The notes beneath the pieces were generated by a model. That model ran no database searches. It was not told where the DNA came from and saw only the letters and a program-made list of their open reading frames with translations. Both the position numbers and the translations under genes were made by a program. Positions 8,429 to 15,966 of a stretch of 64,000 nucleotides of DNA are shown here, piece after piece; the first letter of the stretch is position 1, and every line of letters begins with the position of its first letter. This DNA comes from JBJXGV01 sp046160485 (GTDB lineage: Bacteria; Orphanbacterota; Orphanbacteria; JBJXGV01): the NCBI GenBank assembly GCA_046160485.1, contig JBJXGV010000070.1, forward strand, positions 13,401 to 77,400, read 5' to 3'.

Positions 8429-8458
8429 TATCATGATATCACTTCGCACAGTGCGAAG
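8429..8458. promoter_or_regulatory. Palindromic operator-like region between xdhC and the secreted PHP protein
   Basis: Two inverted repeats lie side by side: TATCATGATA (8429-8438, fully palindromic) and an 8-bp perfect repeat CTTCGCAC-A-GTGCGAAG (8442-8458). A possible plus-strand promoter is CTGACG (8415-8420), 16 bp, TATCAC (8437-8442), which puts its start point inside the larger repeat. On the minus strand TATCAT lies about 27 bases before the chosen xdhC start. The layout fits one dimeric regulator controlling both directions (inference). Confidence 0.5.
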
Positions 8459-8498
8459 ATCGACCCCCGTCGAACGCCATCAACCTCGGAGTCACAAG

Positions 8499-10748
8499 AT
8501 GAGCTGCACGCGCACCGCTTGCTTTGCATCCGCTCTCGTCTTCGCCGTACTGCTTGCGCCGTCCACCCCGAGCGCGCAGGTCGTCCTCAACGAAATCCTA
8601 CCGAACCCCGCCGGCGACGACGTCGGCACAGAACGCATCGAAATCGTGAATGCTGGGCCGACATCCGTCGACGTGACGGGATGGGCCATCGATGACGCCG
8701 CGACGATCGATGAAGTGGGCGTGCGCTGCCGGATCCCTGAAGACTTCGACACCTCGGTCTGCTCGGGAAGTGCCATCCTCGCGCCGGGAGAGTTTCGCGT
8801 CGTGAAGGGAACATCCACGGCCGCGTTTCTCAACAACAGCGGTGACGACGTCTACCTCATCAAAGATCGCACGCTCGCGCCGGTCGTCGCCGACCTCGTT
8901 ACGTATCCGAGCGCGGCTCTGCAAGTCGACATGACGTGGGGCGCGATTCCGAACGGGTCCGAGAACTTCGCGTGGCGAACGAAGACGCTCTGCGGGTCGA
9001 ACGGCGGAGCGGGCGACTTCATCGCGCCCTCGACGATCGCGGATCTCGCCGCGGTGTCGGGTGCGTACTCCGGCGAAGTGCGCCTCACGTGGACCGCGCC
9101 CGGCGACGACGGCATGACCGGCACCGCGAGCGCATACGAATTCAAGGTTGCCCTCTCGTCGATCAACGCGGGGAATTTCGACACCGCGACCGATCTCGAA
9201 TTTTGGATCAACGCGCCGCTGCCGCAGGCCGCGGGCACCGCGGAAACGCTTGTTGTCTTCGGGCTCGATCCCGCGTTCACGTGGCACTTCGCGGTGAAGG
9301 CGGTCGATGACGCGGCGAACCTCGGCGCCGTCTCGAACAGCCCGAGCGCGCTGCCGCTTGCAGGCGCGCTCCCCGATCCGAATCTTGGCGGCAACGTCTA
9401 CTTCGGAAATCTGCATGCGCACACCGGATACTCGGACGGGCAGCTCACGCCCGCCGACGCCTACAGCTTCGCGCGGAACACGGCGCCGACGCCGCTCGAC
9501 TTCCTCGCGGTAACCGATCACAACCACGCCGGCGCGGGAATGTCGCTGCCGAACTATTCGCTCGGGCTCGCGCAAGCTGCCGCGGCGAACGATGACGGCA
9601 ACTTCGTCGCGATCTACGGGCAGGAGTGGGGATTCGCTTCGAACGGACACGTCAATATTCTGGAAGCGCCCGTGCTCTTCGGCTGGGAGGCCGGCAACTA
9701 CGACGTATTCGTCGCGGAAGGCGACTACCCGAGCCTCTACACCGCCGCGCTCGCGAACCCGCCCGCTTCCTATCCGGTGGTTCTGCTCTGGTGTCATCCT
9801 GCGGCGAGCGACTTCGACAACCTCGCCGTCACGAGCGATGGATTGGCGGCGGTTCATCTCATGTGTCTTGTGAACGGTCCCGCGTTCTCGACCGCGACCG
9901 ACGAAACCGACGTCGGCAACACGGGCTTCGACGATGTTTTCCACGAAGCGCTCCGCAAGGGATACCGCGTTTCGCCGACCGCCGACCAAGATAATCACAA
10001 CGTTACGTGGGGTGCGTCGTCGCAGAGTCGTACCGCGGCGCACGCGAGCACCAAATCGAAGGCCGCGATTCTCGGCGCGCTCGCGGCCGGCAACAACTAC
10101 GCGACTCAGGATCACAACGCGCGTGTCGACTTCACCGCGGACGGGCACGGAATGGGCGAGGCGTTCACGGCGACGAGCGGCGTGCGAATCGCGGTGCGCG
10201 TGACGGACCCGGATGTCGGCGAGACGGTGTCGCTCATCGAACTCTTCCGCGGTATCCAAGGTGTTTCATCCGCGGTCCGCGTCGCGTGGAACGCCGACAA
10301 CAACGAGCTGCATTGGCGCGAGCTCGAAGAGTTCGCCGACGGGACCGAGGTGCACTACACGCTGCGGATCCGTCAGGGCGACAATCACAGCATTTGGACC
10401 GGACCCGCGTACATCACCTATCAATCCGCGACGGGCGTTGCGGACGGAGCGAGCGCTCCGGCGTCGGCCATTCGCCTCGCTTCCCCCACGCCGAATCCGA
10501 CGCGCGGCGCAACGCGCATGGCGTTCGCCTTGCCGCGCGACGTCGCCCGCGTGCGCGCGACGTTGTTCGACGTCGAGGGACGGTTGACGCGTGTCCTTCT
10601 CGACCGGCCGCTCGGCGCGGGCAATCACGAGGTCAGGTGGGACGGCGGCCTCGCGTCGGGCCGCCAGGCGCCGCCGGGCATCTACCTGCTCCGGCTCGAT
10701 GCGGGCGACGAAGGATCCGCCACCGCGAAGATTCACCTGCTTCGCTAA
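8499..10748 (+). CDS. Secreted lamin-tail/PHP-domain protein with C-terminal sorting domain
   Basis: A 749-residue exported protein. Residues 1-28 are a signal peptide ending in PSAQ. Residues 28-150 form a lamin-tail-type domain (VVLNEILPNPAGDD). About 185-290 is fibronectin-III-like. From 305 a PHP/DUF3604-like domain follows, with NLHAHTGYSDG, AVTDHNHAG, YGQEWGF, and later LLWCHPAASD and ADQDNHN, i.e. metal ligands in family order, so a metal-dependent phosphoesterase is likely. The last 90 residues (SPTPNPTRGATRMAF to GIYLLRLDAG) are a FlgD-like sorting domain of the kind used in type IX-like secretion. GGAG lies 8 bases before ATG 8499; the frame upstream is not homologous. Confidence 0.85.
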   Translation: MSCTRTACFASALVFAVLLAPSTPSAQVVLNEILPNPAGDDVGTERIEIVNAGPTSVDVTGWAIDDAATIDEVGVRCRIPEDFDTSVCSGSAILAPGEFRVVKGTSTAAFLNNSGDDVYLIKDRTLAPVVADLVTYPSAALQVDMTWGAIPNGSENFAWRTKTLCGSNGGAGDFIAPSTIADLAAVSGAYSGEVRLTWTAPGDDGMTGTASAYEFKVALSSINAGNFDTATDLEFWINAPLPQAAGTAETLVVFGLDPAFTWHFAVKAVDDAANLGAVSNSPSALPLAGALPDPNLGGNVYFGNLHAHTGYSDGQLTPADAYSFARNTAPTPLDFLAVTDHNHAGAGMSLPNYSLGLAQAAAANDDGNFVAIYGQEWGFASNGHVNILEAPVLFGWEAGNYDVFVAEGDYPSLYTAALANPPASYPVVLLWCHPAASDFDNLAVTSDGLAAVHLMCLVNGPAFSTATDETDVGNTGFDDVFHEALRKGYRVSPTADQDNHNVTWGASSQSRTAAHASTKSKAAILGALAAGNNYATQDHNARVDFTADGHGMGEAFTATSGVRIAVRVTDPDVGETVSLIELFRGIQGVSSAVRVAWNADNNELHWRELEEFADGTEVHYTLRIRQGDNHSIWTGPAYITYQSATGVADGASAPASAIRLASPTPNPTRGATRMAFALPRDVARVRATLFDVEGRLTRVLLDRPLGAGNHEVRWDGGLASGRQAPPGIYLLRLDAGDEGSATAKIHLLR

Positions 10749-10757
10749 CGTATCGCG

Positions 10758-12272
10758 TTGCCGCCGCTCGACACCATCACGCGCGAGCCGAAGGCGTCCG
10801 ATCTCGACGCGGGCGCCGCGGGGCTCGTCCAGCGGATGCACGCCGTGATCGAGCAGCTTCACGTCGCGCGCGCGGAGCTCTCGCCCGATGCCGTGCACGA
10901 CCTCCGCGTTGCGCTTCGCCGATGCCGATCGATCGCCGAAGGCGCCGGGGCGATCGACTCGCATCGAAGCTGGCGGCGCCTTCGCCGTGCGAGCCGGTCG
11001 CTCTTCCGGCAGCTCGGCGCGCTGCGCGACGCTCACGTGATGGCGGAGTGGATCGAGAAGCTTGCGCCCGCCGGCGATACCGCGCGCGAACGCCTCTCCG
11101 CGCAGATTCACGCACGCGAAGCCCAGCTCGCTCGGTCGGCGCGCGACGCCGTGTTCGAGTTCGACGACGCCGCGTGGCGCGCGCTCGCCGCGGTGGTCGC
11201 CGCGCGCGCGGAGAGGCTGCGCCCTGGCAGCGCCGTCTTCCGCCACCTTGCGCTCGAGCGCTGGACCGAGGCGCGTGCGCTTCACGATGCCGCCCTCGAA
11301 AGCGGCAGCGGTGAGGCGTTCCACGCGCTGCGCATCGGCGTGAAGCGATTTCGCTACACCGTCGAAAACTTTCTTCCTCGGAAATACGAGGTGTGGGCGA
11401 AGCAGTTCAAGCGCGTTCAGGACTCCCTCGGCGAGATGCACGACCTCGACCTGCTCTGGGGCGCCATCGCCGCCGCCGAGCCGCCGCTTTCCGACGAGGA
11501 GCTGGCCGAGTGGCGCGACGTGCTCAGCAACGAACTCGAATCGCGTCTCTCCGACTACCACGAACGCATGAGTGGCGATGATTCTCTCTGGGCGGAGTGG
11601 CGGGACGGGCTGCCGGACGAAGGCGCGCTTCCCGCCGTTTCGTTCGCGCGCGTTGCGGCCTGGGCCGCGCTCCGCGACCCGGCTCCGCGCCACGCGCGCC
11701 GTGTCGCGAGGCTCGCCGTGGAAATCTTCGACGGCCTCGGCGCGCTCGAGCGAGCACATCCGTTCGGCGATCGACGATCCCGGCGGTCTCTGCGCGGGGC
11801 GGCGCTCGCGCATCACATCGGACGCGCGGGCGGCCGCAGCCGCCGCCACAAGCGCACCTATCGATTGCTCACCGAACTGCGCGCACCGCTCGGTTGGGAA
11901 GAAGATGAGATTCGCGCGGTGGCGATCATCGCGCGCTACTATCGCGGGTCAGAGCCGCATGCGTCCCATGCGGGCTTTCGCGATCTCGACGCCGCGGGCC
12001 GCACGGCGGTCTCCGCACTCGCGGGCGTCCTGCGCATCGCAGACGCGCTCGACAGCCGGCACGACGGCGCGGTCGCGCATGTGCGCGTCGAGTCGGCGCC
12101 CCCCGCGATTCTCGTTCGAGCGTTCGGATACGAAGAGGACCAACGCACCGCGGCTCGCATGGGCGGCAGAAAGCGACTTCTCGAGTCCGTTCTCGGCCGT
12201 CCGATCGTGGTCTTGGGCGCGCAGCGCGACGAGTCGCCTGCCATTCGCGCCGGAGCGCGCCCTCCGCGCTAA
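10758..12272 (+). CDS. CHAD domain fused to a Ppx/GppA C-terminal HD-like domain
   Basis: A 504-residue two-domain protein. Residues 20-290 are a CHAD domain, a polyphosphate-binding helical fold: HDLRVALRRCRS near 50, FRQLGALRDAH near 82, ALRIGVKRFRYTVENF near 190 and FKRVQDSLGEMHDLD near 215 carry its basic residues. From about 298 the sequence follows the C-terminal domain of the neighbouring exopolyphosphatase, but the HD pair is HH (AALAHHIGRAGG, against ALLHDAGHF in ppx). Binding may therefore be kept without catalysis. The start is TTG at 10758, 9 bp after the preceding stop, with no clear SD; a later ATG lies at residue 27. It is convergent with sixA, overlapping by 4 bp. Confidence 0.8.
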   Translation: MPPLDTITREPKASDLDAGAAGLVQRMHAVIEQLHVARAELSPDAVHDLRVALRRCRSIAEGAGAIDSHRSWRRLRRASRSLFRQLGALRDAHVMAEWIEKLAPAGDTARERLSAQIHAREAQLARSARDAVFEFDDAAWRALAAVVAARAERLRPGSAVFRHLALERWTEARALHDAALESGSGEAFHALRIGVKRFRYTVENFLPRKYEVWAKQFKRVQDSLGEMHDLDLLWGAIAAAEPPLSDEELAEWRDVLSNELESRLSDYHERMSGDDSLWAEWRDGLPDEGALPAVSFARVAAWAALRDPAPRHARRVARLAVEIFDGLGALERAHPFGDRRSRRSLRGAALAHHIGRAGGRSRRHKRTYRLLTELRAPLGWEEDEIRAVAIIARYYRGSEPHASHAGFRDLDAAGRTAVSALAGVLRIADALDSRHDGAVAHVRVESAPPAILVRAFGYEEDQRTAARMGGRKRLLESVLGRPIVVLGAQRDESPAIRAGARPPR

Positions 12273-12766
12273 CGCGCCAACGCGCGCAGCATCTTTCCGG
12301 TAAGCAGCCAACCGATCGTCGCCTGCGGCGGGACGGCGGATTTCATTTCGAGGCACGCGATGCCGGCTTTCTTCAACGCGGTCGCCGCGCCCTTGGCACC
12401 CAGCGCGAGGGAGATCATCTCGTCGAGGTGCGTGGCATGGCCGAAACACGCGACATCCTTGCCGTTGAGCTTCGCGATCTCCTGAAAGATCGCGCGCGGA
12501 TTCGCGCACGGCTTGAGCGCCGCGGTCTTGCGAAGTGCCGACTTCGAAACGTCGAAGGCTGCGGCGAAAAGCTCGGCCGTCTCGAGCGCGCGCGTGTAGG
12601 GACTCGTAAGAAAGACCTCGGGCGCCGCGCCGAGCGCGCGGAAGCCGCGCGCTGCGGCTTGCGTTTTGAGGATTCCGTCCGCCGTCAACGCACGCGCCGG
12701 ATCGGCGGGCGAAGCGGGGTCGTTCCGATCGATCGCGATTCCATGCCGCACGACGTAGAGCCTCAT
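12269..12766 (-). CDS. sixA: SixA-type phosphohistidine phosphatase
   Basis: A 165-residue histidine phosphatase. The catalytic RHG is at the N-terminus (LYVVRHGIA), the basic pocket is TSPYTRALETAE near 55, and the second catalytic His is in CFGHATHLDE near 108. SixA dephosphorylates phosphohistidine on HPt domains; family members often sit beside CHAD and Ppx genes, suggesting a phosphate or polyphosphate role. It starts 24 bp after the ppx stop and is probably the last gene of the tmk-tmk-ppx-sixA unit. Confidence 0.88.
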   Translation of the reverse strand: MRLYVVRHGIAIDRNDPASPADPARALTADGILKTQAAARGFRALGAAPEVFLTSPYTRALETAELFAAAFDVSKSALRKTAALKPCANPRAIFQEIAKLNGKDVACFGHATHLDEMISLALGAKGAATALKKAGIACLEMKSAVPPQATIGWLLTGKMLRALAR

Positions 12767-12790
12767 GATTTCTGAAAATCCCCCTCGAGC

Positions 12791-14332
12791 CTAGTGGGCC
12801 GCCGCCGACTCGACGCGCACGACCACGCCGAATTCTTCTTCGAAGAGGCTCGCACGCCGCGCAGCCTCATCGATCGATCGCCTTTCGGCTTTCGCCGGCG
12901 TCACGCGAATGACCACTTCGCCGCGAACGAACGCGACGTCGACCCGGCGAACGGCGCGACCCATGTCGACGTCGAGCGCGGACGCGAGGCGAAGAATCGC
13001 GGTGAGCCCGCGCACCTGATGTTGCCGCTCCGTATCGAGCCCTCCGTACACCTTGTGATCGGGCACCGGTTCCGCTTTGTAGTGATAGCGCACAAGACAC
13101 GCGAGCATGTCGCGCCGCCATCCGTTGATGCCATCGATCTCGCCGTGGCGCACGAGATATTCGCCGTGTTTGTGATGATCGCGATGGTTGACGAAGTGCC
13201 CCGCGTCGTGAAGAAGCGCGCCGAGCGACAAAACGACGCGCTCGTCGCGGCCCATTCCGTGCAGCGGGCGGAGCTGATCGAAAAGCGAAAGCGCGAGCGA
13301 TCGCACGTGCTCGGCGTGTTTCATGTCGCAGTGAAGCCGCCGCCCGAAGGCGCGCGCCTTCTCGAGAAGCAACCGCGAACGCGCGTCGTCCGGCCCGATC
13401 GCCGGCAGCGCGAAGTGGCCGCTTACGAGGTCGTCGAGCACGCCTTCGCGAACGCCGACGCCGGGCACGAGCAACTCGCGCAGCGAGAGCATCCGCCCGA
13501 GAGTCGTGAATATGATCGCGGCGATTCCCATCACCTCGGCGCGGTCGCGGCGCACATCGAAGAGCCGCATCCGTCCGCGAACGTCGTTCGAGAGAATCTG
13601 CGGGAGGCGGTTCGTCAGCACGCGAAGGCTCAGCGACGGGATGCCGTGCGGCCGCCGGCCCGGCGCGATCTGCGCGAGCGCTTCCGCGTTTCCGCCGCAG
13701 GCCACGACGACGGCGCGCGACAGGTCGCCTGCGCGAGAAAGATTGCGTCCGATCTTCGCGACGATGCGGCGCTCGAGCGCGGCTCGCATCGCCGCGTCGA
13801 TTTTGCCGGACACGTCGAACGTTTCCATAAGGCGCACGGTCCCGACCGGAAGCGTGACGCTCCGCTCGACGTCGCCGCCGCGCATCAGGTTCAGCTCCAA
13901 GCTCCCGCCGCCGAGATCCACGATCAATCGCGGCGCAAGATCTTCCCCCAGGCTCGCGCGCACGGCCGCGCGCACCAGGCGTGCTTCGTCATTGCCGCCG
14001 ATGACCGTAAGCCGGATGCCCGACTCGCGCTGAATCCGGCGTAGGAGCGCGGCGCGATTCTTCGCCTCGCGCGTCGCCGAGGTCGCCACCGCGCGGTACT
14101 TCGTGACGTGATACCGGTTCATGAGCGCGCGGAAGTGGCAAAACGCCTTCGCTGCCGCGGCGATCGTCGCGCGGTCGAACGCACCATCCGTGAAGACGTT
14201 GTGCCCGAGCCGAACGGGGACGCGCTCCGTCTCGAGCACGCGGACGCGAAGCGGCGACTCGGCGCGGGCGATCAACAAGCGAATCGCGTTCGATCCGGCG
14301 TCGATCGTCGCGAACTGAACCGGTGCGTTCAC
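12791..14332 (-). CDS. ppx: Exopolyphosphatase / pppGpp phosphohydrolase
   Basis: Releases phosphate from polyphosphate ends, or converts pppGpp to ppGpp; the sequence alone does not decide. The N-terminal ASKHA domains show FATIDAGSNAIRLLIA at residue 5, AVATSATREAKN near 90 and LIVDLGGGSLELNLM near 145. The C-terminal HD domain has ALLHDAGHFVNHRDHHKHGEY near 385. The GTG at 14332, 2 bp after the preceding TAG stop, gives 513 residues, the length of E. coli Ppx; the long frame upstream is a shadow of the kinase gene. Confidence 0.93.
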   Translation of the reverse strand: MNAPVQFATIDAGSNAIRLLIARAESPLRVRVLETERVPVRLGHNVFTDGAFDRATIAAAAKAFCHFRALMNRYHVTKYRAVATSATREAKNRAALLRRIQRESGIRLTVIGGNDEARLVRAAVRASLGEDLAPRLIVDLGGGSLELNLMRGGDVERSVTLPVGTVRLMETFDVSGKIDAAMRAALERRIVAKIGRNLSRAGDLSRAVVVACGGNAEALAQIAPGRRPHGIPSLSLRVLTNRLPQILSNDVRGRMRLFDVRRDRAEVMGIAAIIFTTLGRMLSLRELLVPGVGVREGVLDDLVSGHFALPAIGPDDARSRLLLEKARAFGRRLHCDMKHAEHVRSLALSLFDQLRPLHGMGRDERVVLSLGALLHDAGHFVNHRDHHKHGEYLVRHGEIDGINGWRRDMLACLVRYHYKAEPVPDHKVYGGLDTERQHQVRGLTAILRLASALDVDMGRAVRRVDVAFVRGEVVIRVTPAKAERRSIDEAARRASLFEEEFGVVVRVESAAAH

Positions 14333-14334
14333 CC

Positions 14335-15102
14335 CTAGCGCCAAAGAGGAGCGAGCGCGGCCGAAGGCTGGTAGCGTGTTCTGCGAATGCCGAGGTGCTG
14401 CGCGATGCGGCGGCGAAGCCCGTTGTTGATCGCGCGAATCCCCAGCTCGCCGTCCATCTCCTCGAACTTGTGGCGCCGCGAGAGCGACTGGAACTGCGTG
14501 CGGACCAACTGCTGGTAACGGATAAACGAGCGATACAGATCGTTCGAGAGCGACATATCGCGCCCCGCTTCCCAATAGCTGATGACGCTCGACTTCTTGA
14601 ACTCGCGTTCGAACGCGGCTTGCGGGCCGACCTTGAGCCAGAACGTCAGGTCGGGGCGAAGCGCCATCGCGTAGAGGCCGTGCAGGTATTCGCGCGAAAG
14701 CCCGCGCACCGCGCTCCGCGCGATCAGCGAGTAGATGTAGCGGTCGGCGAGCACGACCATTCCCGATCGAAGGGCCGGAATGATGCGGTGCTCGAGCTGA
14801 TCGAAGAAGTCGGTGGCGTACATGAGCGCGAGCGTCAGGCGCGTGACGGCGTTTTCCGCGAGAAGGTTGTCGATGTCGCGCGCCACGAGATTCGAGCGCC
14901 GCAGTCCCATCGTCTGGACTGGAAACCCCTCGGACTCGAGCCACTCTTTCAGAAGCGCGATCTGGGTCGACCGCCCGGAGCCGTCCGTCCCTTCGATGAC
15001 GATCAGAGAGCCCGACAGCTCTTCGGGTGCGCACCCGGGAAGCACGGTTCCGTAGAAGCGTGTCGCCTCGACCGACGCCGCCTTTCGCTTTCGCGTCGTC
15101 AT
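14335..15102 (-). CDS. Thymidylate-kinase-like protein with altered Walker A
   Basis: A 255-residue P-loop protein of thymidylate-kinase type, longer than the usual 205-215. Seen: IVIEGTDGSGRSTQ near residue 38, VVLADRYIYSLIARSAVRG near 120 and PDLTFWLKV near 150. The invariant Walker A lysine is Arg (GSGRST), while the next-door paralogue keeps GSGKST, so this copy may be inactive, regulatory, or active only in a heterodimer (inference). The ATG at 15102 overlaps the paralogue's TGA (ATGA), so both subunits would be made in step. It lies directly upstream of ppx. Confidence 0.85.
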   Translation of the reverse strand: MTTRKRKAASVEATRFYGTVLPGCAPEELSGSLIVIEGTDGSGRSTQIALLKEWLESEGFPVQTMGLRRSNLVARDIDNLLAENAVTRLTLALMYATDFFDQLEHRIIPALRSGMVVLADRYIYSLIARSAVRGLSREYLHGLYAMALRPDLTFWLKVGPQAAFEREFKKSSVISYWEAGRDMSLSNDLYRSFIRYQQLVRTQFQSLSRRHKFEEMDGELGIRAINNGLRRRIAQHLGIRRTRYQPSAALAPLWR

Positions 15103-15830
15103 CGGCGCGGACCGAACCGGCTCAGATCGATTCGCGTTGCGACCTTCGCCCGCATATCTTCTTGCAGTTTGTTCACGGGCAACGTGCCGTCCATCAGCAC
15201 GAAATTGTCGGTTGCGATCATCTGCTCGTACTCGTCCATGATCATTCCCTGGAAGCGGCGGAAACTTTCGCCGGGATCGAACGACAATCCCAAGTCCATC
15301 CCCGCCTCGTAGTGTTTGAGTTTCGGGCGCCCGCCGAGGATGCGATTGACCGCGACGTCGAGCGGCGCGCGGAAATAGAACGTGATATCGGGAATCGGCG
15401 CGAAGCCGTAGAGATTGCGAAGCCACGCCGTCGAGCAGCCGCGAGCCGAGTCGCGCGCGAACGCCGTGTAGATGTAGCGGTCCGCGAGCACGAGGTAGCC
15501 GCTCTGCAACAGCGGGAGAATCTGCCGCTCGCACCGGTCCGCGAAATCGGCGGAGTGCAGAAGCGAGAACGTGACGGGCGTCAGGAGCCGGCGGCGTTTT
15601 CCGCGCCGCGTCGCCGCCTTGACGAGCAGCGACGAATTCCACTCGGTGAAGTGAATCCGGTACCCCGAGATCTCGAGCCAGCGCTTCAGAAGATAAAGCT
15701 GCGTGCTCTTCCCGGAGCCGTCGATTCCTTCGACGACGATGAGCGCGCCAGGATAGTCGCGGCCGCCCGTGTTCCGCGCACTGGCGCGGAGCGCCGCCGC
15801 GCGCGGCTCTTTTGCGAGGACGCGTGTCAT
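15099..15830 (-). CDS. tmk: Thymidylate-kinase-like protein
   Basis: A 243-residue kinase-fold protein: IVVEGIDGSGKSTQLYLLK near residue 32 is the P-loop with an intact lysine, LVLADRYIYTAFARDSARG near 120 is the DRY motif, and PDITFYFRAPLDVA follows near 148. A housekeeping dTMP to dTDP role is possible, but the extra length, tandem paralogue and linkage to ppx and sixA leave room for another substrate. It is the first gene of its unit; TAATCT stands 7 bp before the ATG, suggesting a leaderless transcript. Confidence 0.82.
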   Translation of the reverse strand: MTRVLAKEPRAAALRASARNTGGRDYPGALIVVEGIDGSGKSTQLYLLKRWLEISGYRIHFTEWNSSLLVKAATRRGKRRRLLTPVTFSLLHSADFADRCERQILPLLQSGYLVLADRYIYTAFARDSARGCSTAWLRNLYGFAPIPDITFYFRAPLDVAVNRILGGRPKLKHYEAGMDLGLSFDPGESFRRFQGMIMDEYEQMIATDNFVLMDGTLPVNKLQEDMRAKVATRIDLSRFGPRR

Positions 15831-15837
15831 GACGGTG

Positions 15838-15919
15838 AGATTACACGCTGCACAGCGAACGAGGGAAGCGATGAACGCGCCCCGAGTGTGACAATTCCGT
15901 GGTGGTGCGTGGCACCACG
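15838..15919 (-). promoter_or_regulatory. Intergenic region upstream of the tandem kinases: -10 element and a hairpin
   Basis: On the minus strand TAATCT (15838-15843) ends 7 bp before the ATG at 15830; the best -35 at 18 bp is weak (TTCCCT). Further upstream CGTGGTG (15899-15905) and CACCACG (15913-15919) can form a 7-bp hairpin after the lipoprotein gene. No T-run follows it on either strand, so it is not a clear intrinsic terminator. Confidence 0.35.
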
Positions 15920-15966
15920 AGTGTGCAGAGGAATCGCGACGCGAGCGGCCATGGAGGCGAGCGCGG

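Noticed and set aside
8598..11849. Long antisense frames (553 and 527 codons) over the PHP and CHAD genes
   Set aside because: No motifs, Arg/Val-rich shadow composition; the plus-strand genes have clear domains.
14335..15830. Polyphosphate kinase 2 as the identity of the tandem kinases
   Set aside because: PPK2 has a different P-loop context; EGxDGSGKSTQ and the ADRYIY motif are of thymidylate-kinase type.
15899..15919. Hairpin as an intrinsic terminator of the lipoprotein gene
   Set aside because: No T-run follows the stem on the minus strand. It was kept only as a possible structural element.
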